From assembly GCA_949296785.1 (NCBI GenBank), contig CASFRQ010000028.1, forward strand, positions 1 to 7,051: 7,051 nt of DNA, given 5' to 3'. Position 1 is the first letter of the stretch; the number at the start of each line of letters is the position of its first letter. This document shows positions 1-5,431 of this stretch, one piece after another. Made by a program: the position numbers and the translations under genes. Under the pieces are notes generated by a model, which saw nothing but the letters and a program-made list of their open reading frames with translations, was not told the origin of the DNA and made no database searches. Source of the DNA: an uncultured Alphaproteobacteria bacterium. GTDB lineage: Bacteria; Pseudomonadota; Alphaproteobacteria; CASFRQ01; SAAU01.

Positions 1-192
1 CAGTTTTTCTTCATGGACGAAATGATGACGCGCATAATCGTAGCATTTTTCAAAAACCAAAGAGACGGCGCCGAAATCTTCTTCCTGCGCGGCTCTGTCC
101 GCCAACTGAATGGTTTTGAAAAAAGCCTGATGCTCCTTGTCCAAAGGAGGATATCCCAAATCTATCTTATCATGCGGGTAAGTCGTCAGCAT
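1..192 (-). CDS. Bacteriohemerythrin-like protein, N-terminal part (runs off left edge)
   Basis: Hemerythrin-fold proteins carry a non-haem di-iron centre that binds O2 and serve in oxygen sensing, storage or delivery, usually in the cytoplasm. The visible 64 codons show the family pattern: a hydrophobic 'DLGYPPLDKEH' segment whose His21 follows Asp-Lys-Glu (first helix ligand), then a helix ending in 'HHFVHEE', where His57 and Glu61 match the HFxxEE iron ligands. The remaining ligand histidines would lie beyond position 1. An in-frame ATG four codons upstream (start at 204) gives a 68-codon version. I prefer 192 because GGAG sits 6 bases before that ATG, whereas the upstream ATG has no good Shine-Dalgarno. 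The gene is downstream of ychF on the same strand but 276 bases away with its own promoter candidate, so it is probably transcribed separately. Whether it is a single-domain protein or is fused to a signalling domain cannot be seen. Confidence 0.85.
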   Translation of the reverse strand, partial: MLTTYPHDKIDLGYPPLDKEHQAFFKTIQLADRAAQEEDFGAVSLVFEKCYDYARHHFVHEEKL

Positions 193-236
193 TCTCTTCT
201 CCATTTTTTTTATTTCAAAGGGGGAATGTTTTTTAC

Positions 237-264
237 AGTATACCGATTTTGACGGTTTTTTAAA
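237..264 (-). promoter_or_regulatory. Candidate sigma70 promoter of the hemerythrin gene
   Basis: On the minus strand, TTTAAA (259-264) and TATACT (237-242) are separated by 16 bases. The -10 box is close to consensus and the -35 box is weak. This would start transcription near 230, giving a leader of about 40 bases before the preferred start at 192. Confidence 0.5.
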
Positions 265-432
265 CTTTTATTTTCAACGTCCGTTTTCATCCGGTTTGTC
301 TGAGGCTATCCGCCGCTTCCCGGTTATATAGGACGGAAAAGTCCCCGTGACTTGTCAAAGAAAAACGGTCGGTTCATATCCTTTGGCGGTGTTTGCCGAT
401 AATATTTGTTTGGGACTCGTCAAAAGCCGGGT

Positions 433-476
433 ATCCGTCACCTGTATGCGAATATCGGACGGATTTTTTCTTTTTT
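433..476 (+). terminator. Plus-oriented terminator-like hairpin
   Basis: ATCCGTC (433-439) pairs with GACGGAT (458-464). A short inner TAT/ATA stem closed on a GCGA tetraloop (445-454) can also form. T-runs at 464-469 and 471-476 follow on the plus strand, so its polarity is plus. No gene is seen on the plus strand to its left. On the minus strand the T-run becomes an A-run before the hairpin, so it is a poor terminator for ychF, although it lies 17 bases after the ychF stop and could act as a 3'-end-protecting hairpin there. Confidence 0.35.
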
Positions 477-480
477 ATTG

Positions 481-1581
481 TCAAACATTAAACAGGAAAT
501 GGACGACATCCCCGTCCTGCATGACATAATTTTTCCCTTCTGCGCGCAACTTTCCGAGTTCTCTGGCTTTTGTCTCCCCTCGGCAGGCAATATAGTCGTC
601 ATAAGAAACAACTTCCGCCCGGATGAAGCCTTTTTCAAAATCCGTGTGAATGACGCCGGCCGCTTGCGGCGCTTTTTTCCCTTTTTGCAATGTCCAGGCG
701 TGCGCCTCTTTCGGACCGGAGGTAAAGAAAGTCATCAGTCCCAACAAATCGTATCCTGCTTTTATCAGGCGGTTTAACCCTTTTTCCTTCAAACCGAGGC
801 TTTCCAGATACTCTTTTTGTTCTTCTTCGGCCAAGACGGACAACTGGGATTCTATTTCCGCAGAAATAACCAAGGCACCATTACCTTCTTTTTCAGCCAT
901 TTCAAACACCTTTTGAGAAAAAGCGTTACCGGAAGAGGCGGCGCTTTCCTCCACATTGCAGATATAAAGAACCGGTTTGCCTGTTAAAAGGTACAGTTGA
1001 GAAAATATTTTTTGGTCGCTCTCTTCGTTTAAACAAACGCTGCGGGCGGGTTTCCCTTCCCGTAAAGCCTCCAACACCTTTTCCATGACGGCCAGTTGAG
1101 CTTTGGCGTCTTTATCGCCGCCGTGAGCTTTTTTTTGAATAGGAACAATGCGTTTTTCCATGCTTTCTAAATCGGCCAGCATCAATTCCGTATTGACGGT
1201 TTCGGCATCCCGAACGGGGTCAATGGTGTTTTCCACATGCGTGATGTTGGAGTCTTCAAAACACCGAAGGACATGAATAATCGCGTCCACTTCCCGAATG
1301 TTGCCGAGGAATTGGTTTCCCAGACCTTCCCCTTTGGAGGCTCCTTTGACCAAACCGGCAATATCCACAAATTCCAGCTGAGTCGGAATGATTTTTTCCG
1401 CTTTGTCTATTTTCTGAAGTTCATCCAAACGATCATCCGGCACGAAAACACGGCCGACATTCGGTTCTATCGTACAAAAGGGATAATTGGCAGCCTGCGC
1501 GGCGATGGTACAGGTCAAAGCGTTGAATAAAGTTGATTTGCCGACGTTCGGCAGTCCGATGATTCCGCAGTTAAACCCCAT
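481..1581 (-). CDS. ychF: Redox-regulated ATPase YchF (Obg/OLA1 family)
   Basis: YchF/OLA1 is an Obg-related P-loop NTPase that prefers ATP over GTP, associates with ribosomes and has been linked to oxidative-stress and translation control. The 366 residues match the usual length (about 363). The G1 P-loop GLPNVGKST is at residues 9-17, the switch segment NYPFCTIEPN at 32-41 and G3 DIAGLVKGAS at 73-82. A Leu follows the G3 Gly, as in hydrophobic-substituted (HAS) NTPases. The nucleotide-specificity loop is NVEE (209-212), the Nxx[E] form that replaces NKxD in this ATP-preferring branch. A helical insert follows G3 (about 115-200), and a C-terminal TGS domain (about 283-366) includes the conserved 'AHAWT' and 'HTDFEKGFI' segments. 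GAGGAG precedes the ATG by about 7 bases. The gene follows pth after 105 bases without a convincing promoter or terminator, so co-transcription with rplY and pth is likely. Confidence 0.97.
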   Translation of the reverse strand: MGFNCGIIGLPNVGKSTLFNALTCTIAAQAANYPFCTIEPNVGRVFVPDDRLDELQKIDKAEKIIPTQLEFVDIAGLVKGASKGEGLGNQFLGNIREVDAIIHVLRCFEDSNITHVENTIDPVRDAETVNTELMLADLESMEKRIVPIQKKAHGGDKDAKAQLAVMEKVLEALREGKPARSVCLNEESDQKIFSQLYLLTGKPVLYICNVEESAASSGNAFSQKVFEMAEKEGNGALVISAEIESQLSVLAEEEQKEYLESLGLKEKGLNRLIKAGYDLLGLMTFFTSGPKEAHAWTLQKGKKAPQAAGVIHTDFEKGFIRAEVVSYDDYIACRGETKARELGKLRAEGKNYVMQDGDVVHFLFNV

Positions 1582-1672
1582 TTTCTTCTCCTCTTTCCTT
1601 TTTTTCAGCTTGCCGCTTTTTTACAATTACAGGGAAGGTTTATAAAAAATTTTTTGTCTTTTATCCTTCCTG

Positions 1673-1685
1673 CAAGGTTTCCTTG
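1673..1685. other. Small hairpin directly after the pth stop codon
   Basis: CAAGG (1673-1677), a 3-base loop and CCTTG (1681-1685) form a 5-bp stem that starts 1 base after the pth stop codon in the minus-strand transcript. No U-tract follows, so it is not a convincing terminator. It might dampen read-through into ychF or mark an RNA processing point, or be chance. Confidence 0.25.
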
Positions 1686-1686
1686 A

Positions 1687-2262
1687 TTATGCTTTTTTCA
1701 ACCGTTTGCCAGAGAGTTCATTTAAAAACGAACTAGCCCCTTTTTGAAGAAAGAGCGGAAATAATTCCGCCGTTTGTTCAAAAAGGTCTTCTGCCTCCTT
1801 TAGTTCCTGCCCTTTTAAAGGAGCCAGGACAAATCCCACCGTTTGTTCTTTTGATGCCGGGTGACCCACGCCCATCCTGAAACGCCAGTAGTTGTTGCCA
1901 AGGTGTGCATCAATACTACGCAAGCCGTTATGTCCGGCGGCACCTCCGCCTTGTTTGATTTTGATTTTTCCGAAAGGAATGTCCATATCGTCATGAAAAA
2001 CGATGATTTTGTCCAAGGGAATTTTATAAAAATCCGCCGCTGCGGCAACGCTGACACCGGATAGGTTCATAAAAGTCTGAGGCTTTAAAAACAAAGCTTT
2101 TTCCCCGCAAAGGTTTCCTTCCGATAATAGCCCCTTGAATTTCTGCTTTTCTCCGGAAGAAGCATAGCGGCGGATAAGACTATCCACCGCCATGAAACCC
2201 ATGTTGTGACGTGTTGATTCATATTCCCTTCCGGGATTGCCCAAACCGACCACAAGATACAT
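1687..2262 (-). CDS. pth: Peptidyl-tRNA hydrolase
   Basis: Pth cleaves the ester bond of peptidyl-tRNAs that drop off the ribosome, recycling tRNA; it is a soluble essential enzyme. The 191 residues agree with the bacterial family (about 190-200). The N-terminus carries VVGLGNPGREYESTRHN, with Asn9 and the catalytic His19. KPQTFMNLSG supplies Asn66. FHDDMDIPFG supplies Asp91, which orients the catalytic His. GGGAAGHNGLRS supplies Asn112, which contacts substrate. All the known active-site positions are therefore present. The start lies 6 bases after the rplY stop, and the purine-rich rplY end (GAAGAAAAG) probably serves as ribosome binding sequence, so the two genes are tightly coupled. Nothing suggests damage. 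Confidence 0.97.
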   Translation of the reverse strand: MYLVVGLGNPGREYESTRHNMGFMAVDSLIRRYASSGEKQKFKGLLSEGNLCGEKALFLKPQTFMNLSGVSVAAAADFYKIPLDKIIVFHDDMDIPFGKIKIKQGGGAAGHNGLRSIDAHLGNNYWRFRMGVGHPASKEQTVGFVLAPLKGQELKEAEDLFEQTAELFPLFLQKGASSFLNELSGKRLKKA

Positions 2263-2268
2263 ATCGGA

Positions 2269-2925
2269 TTACTTTTCTTCTTTTGCCGGAGCAGTCTTTG
2301 CGGCATCAGCCGTTGATGCTGCAGCATCTGCCGTTGTGGCGGCCGGAGCTTCTTCTTCAACAACTTCCGCCTGCGGCGGTGTGATGGAAAGGATGGTTTC
2401 TTCCGCATCCAGAGAAGGTTTAACATCTTTGGGCATTTCAATCTGTCCCAAAGTAACGACATCACCGATATCCATATTGGCCAAATCAATAATGAAGGAT
2501 TCCGGAACAGCCGTCGCCGGACAGGTTACTTCAATTTCCCTGTGGACGATGTTCAAAACGCCGCCCTTCTTGATACCGACGCTGGTTTCTTCATTTTTAA
2601 CATGAACAGGAACTTTCAGAGTTAAGACAGAATCTTTGGAAACTCTTAAAAAGTCGGCGTGAACAGGCCTGTCGGAAACAGGATGCAACTGAACATCCTG
2701 GCAAATAACATGATGTTTTTCGCCGTCCAGTTCCAGGTCGTATTGACGCAGCCAGAATCCGGGCTTTGCCATTTCCATGACCATGATTTTTTCCTCAACC
2801 GTAATCAATTCCGGGGCTTTTTTGTCGCCATAGATAACAGCCGGGATAAATCCTTTTAAACGGTTCTCTCTAATGGCCCCCTTGCCAGTTTTTTGTCTTT
2901 TAGAGACTTTAATCGTATTTGCCAT
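2269..2925 (-). CDS. rplY: 50S ribosomal protein L25/general stress protein Ctc
   Basis: L25 binds 5S rRNA in the central protuberance of the 50S subunit. This 218-residue protein is the long CTC/TL5 form. It has an N-terminal 5S-binding beta-barrel (about residues 4-95), including 'GFIPAVIYGD' and the signature 'QDVQLHPVSDRPVHADF' (76-92), then a C-terminal TL5-type beta domain (about 97-185). The low-complexity tail (186-218) is rich in Ala and Glu, common in Alphaproteobacteria. The frame is open to 3042, but the added 39 residues are Phe/Tyr/Arg-rich, unlike any L25, and cross the predicted promoter. Met at 2925 begins the conserved 'MANTIKV' and has AAGGA upstream, so this start is chosen. 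It is the first gene of the rplY-pth-ychF set. The prs gene that often precedes rplY in alphaproteobacteria is not next to it here. Confidence 0.96.
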   Translation of the reverse strand: MANTIKVSKRQKTGKGAIRENRLKGFIPAVIYGDKKAPELITVEEKIMVMEMAKPGFWLRQYDLELDGEKHHVICQDVQLHPVSDRPVHADFLRVSKDSVLTLKVPVHVKNEETSVGIKKGGVLNIVHREIEVTCPATAVPESFIIDLANMDIGDVVTLGQIEMPKDVKPSLDAEETILSITPPQAEVVEEEAPAATTADAAASTADAAKTAPAKEEK

Positions 2926-3013
2926 AAGTATATTCCTTATAAAAATTCTTAAATAATGATAAAAAAAGAAAAACAAACTCCTCCAGGGGTGGCGGATGTT
3001 TTTCCTGACGCCT

Positions 3014-3042
3014 CTTTTATCCCAAAAGGGCATGAAATGCAA
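3014..3042 (-). promoter_or_regulatory. Candidate promoter of the rplY-pth-ychF operon
   Basis: On the minus strand, CTTGCAT (TTGCAT at 3037-3042) is followed after exactly 17 bases by TAAAAG (3014-3019). Predicted transcription begins near 3007, leaving an untranslated leader of about 80 bases. The leader is pyrimidine-rich and can form a small bulged GGC..GGA/TCC..GCC hairpin near its 5' end (about 2990-3012). The promoter lies just past the stop of the upstream cation-efflux gene, with no good terminator between. Confidence 0.55.
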
Positions 3043-3092
3043 GCGTTATTTTGAAAAACTTCGTTTTAAGCAAAAAGGCGGAACGGGATTTT

Positions 3093-3989
3093 TTAAAAAA
3101 ACCTTTTCGGTTCGGCTGAAGGTTCCTGATGGATGATAATATCGCAGTCCTTAAATTTTTTTTTCAGTTCTTTTTCTATCTCATCCGAAACTTTATGAAC
3201 GGTTTGCAAGGGCAGATTGGGAGAAAACAAAGCGTTAAACTGGATAAACATCTTTTTTCCGGCCGAACGGGTTTTAAGTTCTTTAATATCAAGGACTTCT
3301 TCAAAAGACAGGACGATTTTTTTAATTTCTCTTCTGTCATTTGCACAGAGTTCTTTATCCATTAAAATACCGAATGCTTCCCGAATAATTCCTATGGCCG
3401 TTATCAACAGGTAAACAGCCACGCCCAAAGCGAACAACGCGTCAATGAAACTCAGGTTAAAAAAGTAGGTCGCCGTCATGGAGACCATTACGCCGATATT
3501 CATCAGAATATCTCCCTGGTAATGGGCTTTGTCCGCCTTAATGGCGATGGAGCCTGTCTTTTTAATGACATAAGATTGAAAAAAAAGTAAAAAGAAAGTC
3601 ATGATGATGGACACAAGCATGATGAAAAGTCCCGTATCCAAGTGAGCAAGCCCTTTGGGATGAAGAAACCTTTCCACGGATTCGTTAAAAAGAAAAGCGC
3701 TTGTCCCCAAAATAAAGAGTCCTTGCATCAGACCGCCGAGCGATTCAGCCTTTTCATGTCCGAAACGGTGGTCTTTGTCGGCGGGAACCAATGCTGATTT
3801 GATAGCGAAAAAATTGACAAGAGAAGCAAAAAAATCCAAACTTGAATCAATCAAGGTTGCCAATATGGCCGCCGATGCGGTCAGAAAAAAAGTAAAAAGT
3901 TTTAACCCGATGAGGGTGACTGCTACCAAAATGGAAGCCAAACTGGCCTTTTTCAAAAGCTTGTCATACGAAACGGTTGTCTTGCTCAT
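3093..3989 (-). CDS. Cation diffusion facilitator, FieF/YiiP-like metal efflux antiporter
   Basis: CDF transporters exchange cytoplasmic Zn2+, Fe2+ or other divalent metals for protons across the inner membrane as homodimers. The 298 residues match E. coli FieF (300). Six hydrophobic segments span about residues 15-205, followed by a cytoplasmic domain (about 210-298). The transport site is the D-D/H-D tetrad: Asp48 and Asp52 in 'LIDSSLDF', His156 and Asp160 in 'AHYQGD'. This is the FieF arrangement and favours Zn/Fe/Cd. The interface loop 'DKDHRFGHEKAE' keeps His74 and His78. In the cytoplasmic domain 'FIQFN' has Asn252 where FieF has His, and 'IIHQEP' has Glu289 where FieF has Asp, so the regulatory metal site may differ. 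The frame is open to 4415, but that stretch overlaps the divergent gene. Met at 3989 has GGGAAG upstream and starts at the family's usual position. Confidence 0.93.
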   Translation of the reverse strand: MSKTTVSYDKLLKKASLASILVAVTLIGLKLFTFFLTASAAILATLIDSSLDFFASLVNFFAIKSALVPADKDHRFGHEKAESLGGLMQGLFILGTSAFLFNESVERFLHPKGLAHLDTGLFIMLVSIIMTFFLLFFQSYVIKKTGSIAIKADKAHYQGDILMNIGVMVSMTATYFFNLSFIDALFALGVAVYLLITAIGIIREAFGILMDKELCANDRREIKKIVLSFEEVLDIKELKTRSAGKKMFIQFNALFSPNLPLQTVHKVSDEIEKELKKKFKDCDIIIHQEPSAEPKRFF

Positions 3990-4095
3990 ATTTTCTTCCC
4001 GAAAAAATAAATCTTTTCTTTTTATAACATAAAAATAAAAAAAGGCATTTTTAAAATAAAAATAATAAAGATATCTGGTAAAAATTCTCTTTTGA

Positions 4096-4124
4096 ACTAT
4101 ATTTAAAAGAAAAAAGTTTATCAA
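4096..4124 (-). promoter_or_regulatory. Candidate sigma70 promoter of the cation-efflux gene
   Basis: On the minus strand, TTGATA (4119-4124), a 17-base spacer and TATAGT (4096-4101) give a near-consensus promoter. Transcription would begin near 4089, leaving about 100 bases of AT-rich leader before the start at 3989. The element lies immediately upstream of the divergent J-protein gene and its -35 overlaps the Shine-Dalgarno neighbourhood of that gene, so the two transcription units may interfere. I found no plus-strand promoter of similar quality for the J-protein gene; TTGAAC (4092-4097) and TATATT (4098-4103) are weak candidates. Confidence 0.55.
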
Positions 4125-4132
4125 GAAAGGAA

Positions 4133-4195
4133 ATGATGTTTTATGAGCAATCCGTATCAAGTGCTGGGGGTCAGTCCTTCGGCGACAAAGGATGA
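4133..4195 (+). other. Out-of-frame mini-ORF overlapping the J-protein start
   Basis: Two tandem ATGs (4133 and 4136) open a 20-codon frame, +1 relative to the J-protein, that ends at TGA 4193-4195 inside the J-protein gene. The AAAGG at 4126-4130 sits only 5 bases from the ATG at 4136 but 12 bases from the J-protein ATG at 4143, so initiation could be shared. There is no evidence that the peptide is functional; it may lower J-protein translation or be accidental. Confidence 0.2.
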
Positions 4196-5117
4196 AATAA
4201 AAAAAGCCTATCGGAAATTGGCCCGGACTCTGCATCCGGATGTTAATCCGAATAATAAAGAAGCGGCGGATAAGTTTAAGGAAGTCACCGCGGCTTATGA
4301 TTTGTTGTCCAACGATGAAAAAAGGCGGCGTTTTGACGCGGGGGAAATTGACGAACAGGGGCGGGAACGCGCCGGTTTTAATTTCCGGCCCGGCGGAAAC
4401 GGCTCTTCGCAACATTTCTATTATACCAACGGCGGAGACGGAGGGGCGGGCGGTTTTGATTTTTCGGATATTTTCAGCGCGTTCGGCGGCGGCTTTGGCG
4501 GGGGCGCTGGCGGTTTTTCGGGCGCGGATATGGGGGATATTTTTTCAAGAGGACGCCGTTCTTCCCGCAGATCTTACGATATTCCGGGGGAAAATGTGTC
4601 CTATCGGATAACGGTGGATTTTAAAACGGCTGTCATCGGCGGGGAAAGAGAAGTCCGCCTGCAAAACGGTAAAGATTTAAAGATTAAAATTCCGGCCGGT
4701 ACTTCCGACGGGGCTGTTCTTCGTTTGAAAGGGCAAGGAATGCCCGGGACGGGGAAAGGGCCGGCCGGAGATGCTTTAATCCATGTCTCGGTGGCCTCTC
4801 ACCCGTATTTTTCGCGGCAGGGCGACGATATTATTCTGACTTTGCCGGTGACTTTGAAAGAGGCGGTTCTCGGCGGAAAAATCATTGCGCCGACTTTATA
4901 CGGAGAGGTGTATTTGAATATTCCGCCGATGTCCAGCAGCGGTAAAATTTTGCGTTTAAAAGGAAAGGGAGTTAAGGTTTCTTCTTCCAAGTCCGGGGAT
5001 CAGCTGGTGAAGTTGGAAATCATTTTGCCGGAAAAACCGGATAAAGGGTTGGAGGAGTATTTAAAATTTTCAACGGATACCTTTAATCCGCGCGAAAAGA
5101 TAACGGATTTTGTTTAA
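4143..5117 (+). CDS. DnaJ-family co-chaperone without zinc finger (CbpA-like, class B J-protein)
   Basis: J-proteins deliver unfolded clients to Hsp70 (DnaK) and stimulate its ATPase. The 324 residues begin with a J domain (about 4-67) containing the HPD triad at 31-33. A Gly/Phe-rich linker follows (about 78-135, with GGGFGGGAGGF). Two beta-rich C-terminal client-binding domains come next: CTD I at about 150-222 with 'IPAGTSDGAVLRLKGQG' and CTD II at about 223-300 with 'GDDIILTLPVTLKEAVLGG' and 'GKILRLKGKGV'. There is no cysteine, so the CxxCxGxG zinc finger of DnaJ proper is absent, which places it with CbpA-like proteins. Such proteins of 310-330 residues are common in Alphaproteobacteria alongside a true DnaJ. 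The Gly/Phe linker makes this the most GC-rich gene here (60% over 4441-4500 by hand count). The chosen ATG begins the conserved 'NPYQVLGV' segment. Two terminators end the unit, so it appears monocistronic. Confidence 0.93.
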   Translation: MSNPYQVLGVSPSATKDEIKKAYRKLARTLHPDVNPNNKEAADKFKEVTAAYDLLSNDEKRRRFDAGEIDEQGRERAGFNFRPGGNGSSQHFYYTNGGDGGAGGFDFSDIFSAFGGGFGGGAGGFSGADMGDIFSRGRRSSRRSYDIPGENVSYRITVDFKTAVIGGEREVRLQNGKDLKIKIPAGTSDGAVLRLKGQGMPGTGKGPAGDALIHVSVASHPYFSRQGDDIILTLPVTLKEAVLGGKIIAPTLYGEVYLNIPPMSSSGKILRLKGKGVKVSSSKSGDQLVKLEIILPEKPDKGLEEYLKFSTDTFNPREKITDFV

Positions 5118-5199
5118 TTGATTGATATAAGAAATCGGTATTTGCGGGGGTAAAGTAACGATTTCGCCTGCTTTTTACCAAAGATTTCAGAAAAAAGAC

Positions 5200-5234
5200 G
5201 AACGGTGGGAAGGTTTCTCTTCCTGCCGTTCTTT
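5200..5234 (+). terminator. Terminator hairpin 1 after the J-protein gene
   Basis: GAACGG (5200-5205) pairs with CCGTTC (5226-5231). The stem continues inward through two G-U wobbles to GGAAG/CTTCC, about 13 bp in all, with a 6-base loop. Only a short TTT (5232-5234) follows, so on its own it may be leaky. Confidence 0.65.
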
Positions 5235-5239
5235 ATGAG

Positions 5240-5268
5240 CCGTATTTCTTATAAAAATACGGTTTTTT
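5240..5268 (+). terminator. Intrinsic terminator 2 after the J-protein gene
   Basis: CCGTATTT (5240-5247) and AAATACGG (5255-5262) form a perfect 8-bp stem with a 7-base loop, followed by six T (5263-5268). It lies 8 bases after hairpin 1 and has clear plus-strand polarity, so the J-protein unit should end here. Confidence 0.85.
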
Positions 5269-5343
5269 GACGGTGTGAACTTAATATAATAGGAAATATT
5301 ACTCTATTATTATTCTTATTAGATATATTTTTAAAAAATATTC

Positions 5344-5372
5344 TTGATAATTATGATTGTAAGGAATATAAT
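5344..5372 (+). promoter_or_regulatory. Strong sigma70-like promoter of the unknown 440-residue gene
   Basis: TTGATA (5344-5349), a spacer of exactly 17 bases and a perfect TATAAT (5367-5372). The predicted start is near 5379, giving a leader of about 50 bases. The flanking AT-rich tract upstream (5280-5343) could act as an UP element or bind a nucleoid silencer. It is the best promoter match in the window. Confidence 0.75.
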
Positions 5373-5378
5373 AGAACA

Positions 5379-5388
5379 AGCTGCAGCT
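5379..5388. repeat. 10-base perfect palindrome at the predicted transcription start
   Basis: AGCTGCAGCT is its own reverse complement and sits 6 bases after the TATAAT box, so it coincides with the predicted start of transcription. A position like this suits an operator bound by a dimeric repressor, but 10 bases is short and no regulator is visible in the window. Confidence 0.35.
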
Positions 5389-5431
5389 GAAAAATTAAAA
5401 TAAAACAATTTCAAATAAAGGAGAGATTTTT

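Larger units (their letters stand above)
5118..5431 (+). other. 314-base intergenic region: tandem terminators, then AT-rich promoter region
   Basis: No coding region was recognised here. From the left it holds a weak GGTAAAG/TTTTTACC inverted repeat without a U-tract (about 5150-5180), two tandem terminators (5200-5268) and a very AT-rich stretch (5280-5360). Next come a strong promoter (5344-5372), a palindrome at the predicted transcription start and an AT-rich leader ending in the Shine-Dalgarno of the next gene. A 10-base direct repeat AATATAATAG occurs at 5283-5292 and 5365-5374; the second copy contains the promoter -10 box. Confidence 0.6.

Noticed and set aside
13..252. Plus-strand frame of 79 codons at the left edge
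   Set aside because: It is antisense to the hemerythrin coding sequence, which has clear family motifs; the plus frame has no recognisable content.
406..777. Plus-strand frame of 123 codons at the ychF 3' end
   Set aside because: Most of it is antisense to the conserved TGS domain of ychF, and it has no convincing ribosome binding site.
1640..1672. GGAAGG/CCTTCC inverted repeat between pth and ychF as a terminator
   Set aside because: The arms are 6 bases with a long AT-rich loop and no following U-tract, so co-transcription of ychF remains the simpler reading.
2085..2489. 134-codon minus-strand frame spanning rplY and pth
   Set aside because: It is a shadow of two well-supported genes in another frame, with biased Arg/Lys/Trp/Leu composition and no family resemblance.
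2926..3042. 39-codon N-terminal extension of rplY
   Set aside because: It is Phe/Tyr/Arg-rich, unlike L25, and crosses the predicted promoter; the internal Met at 2925 has a Shine-Dalgarno and begins the conserved domain.
3055..3067. AAAAC/GTTTT hairpin after the cation-efflux stop as its terminator
   Set aside because: The stem is short and AT-rich with no real U-tract on the minus strand; I could not support a terminator there.
3990..4415. 142-codon N-terminal extension of the cation-efflux gene
   Set aside because: It overlaps the divergent J-protein gene and its promoter region; CDF proteins of this type are about 300 residues and start as at 3989.
5285..5290. TATAAT as an additional promoter upstream of the orphan gene
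   Set aside because: No acceptable -35 occurs at 16-18 bases; the only TTGACG nearby is 12 bases away.
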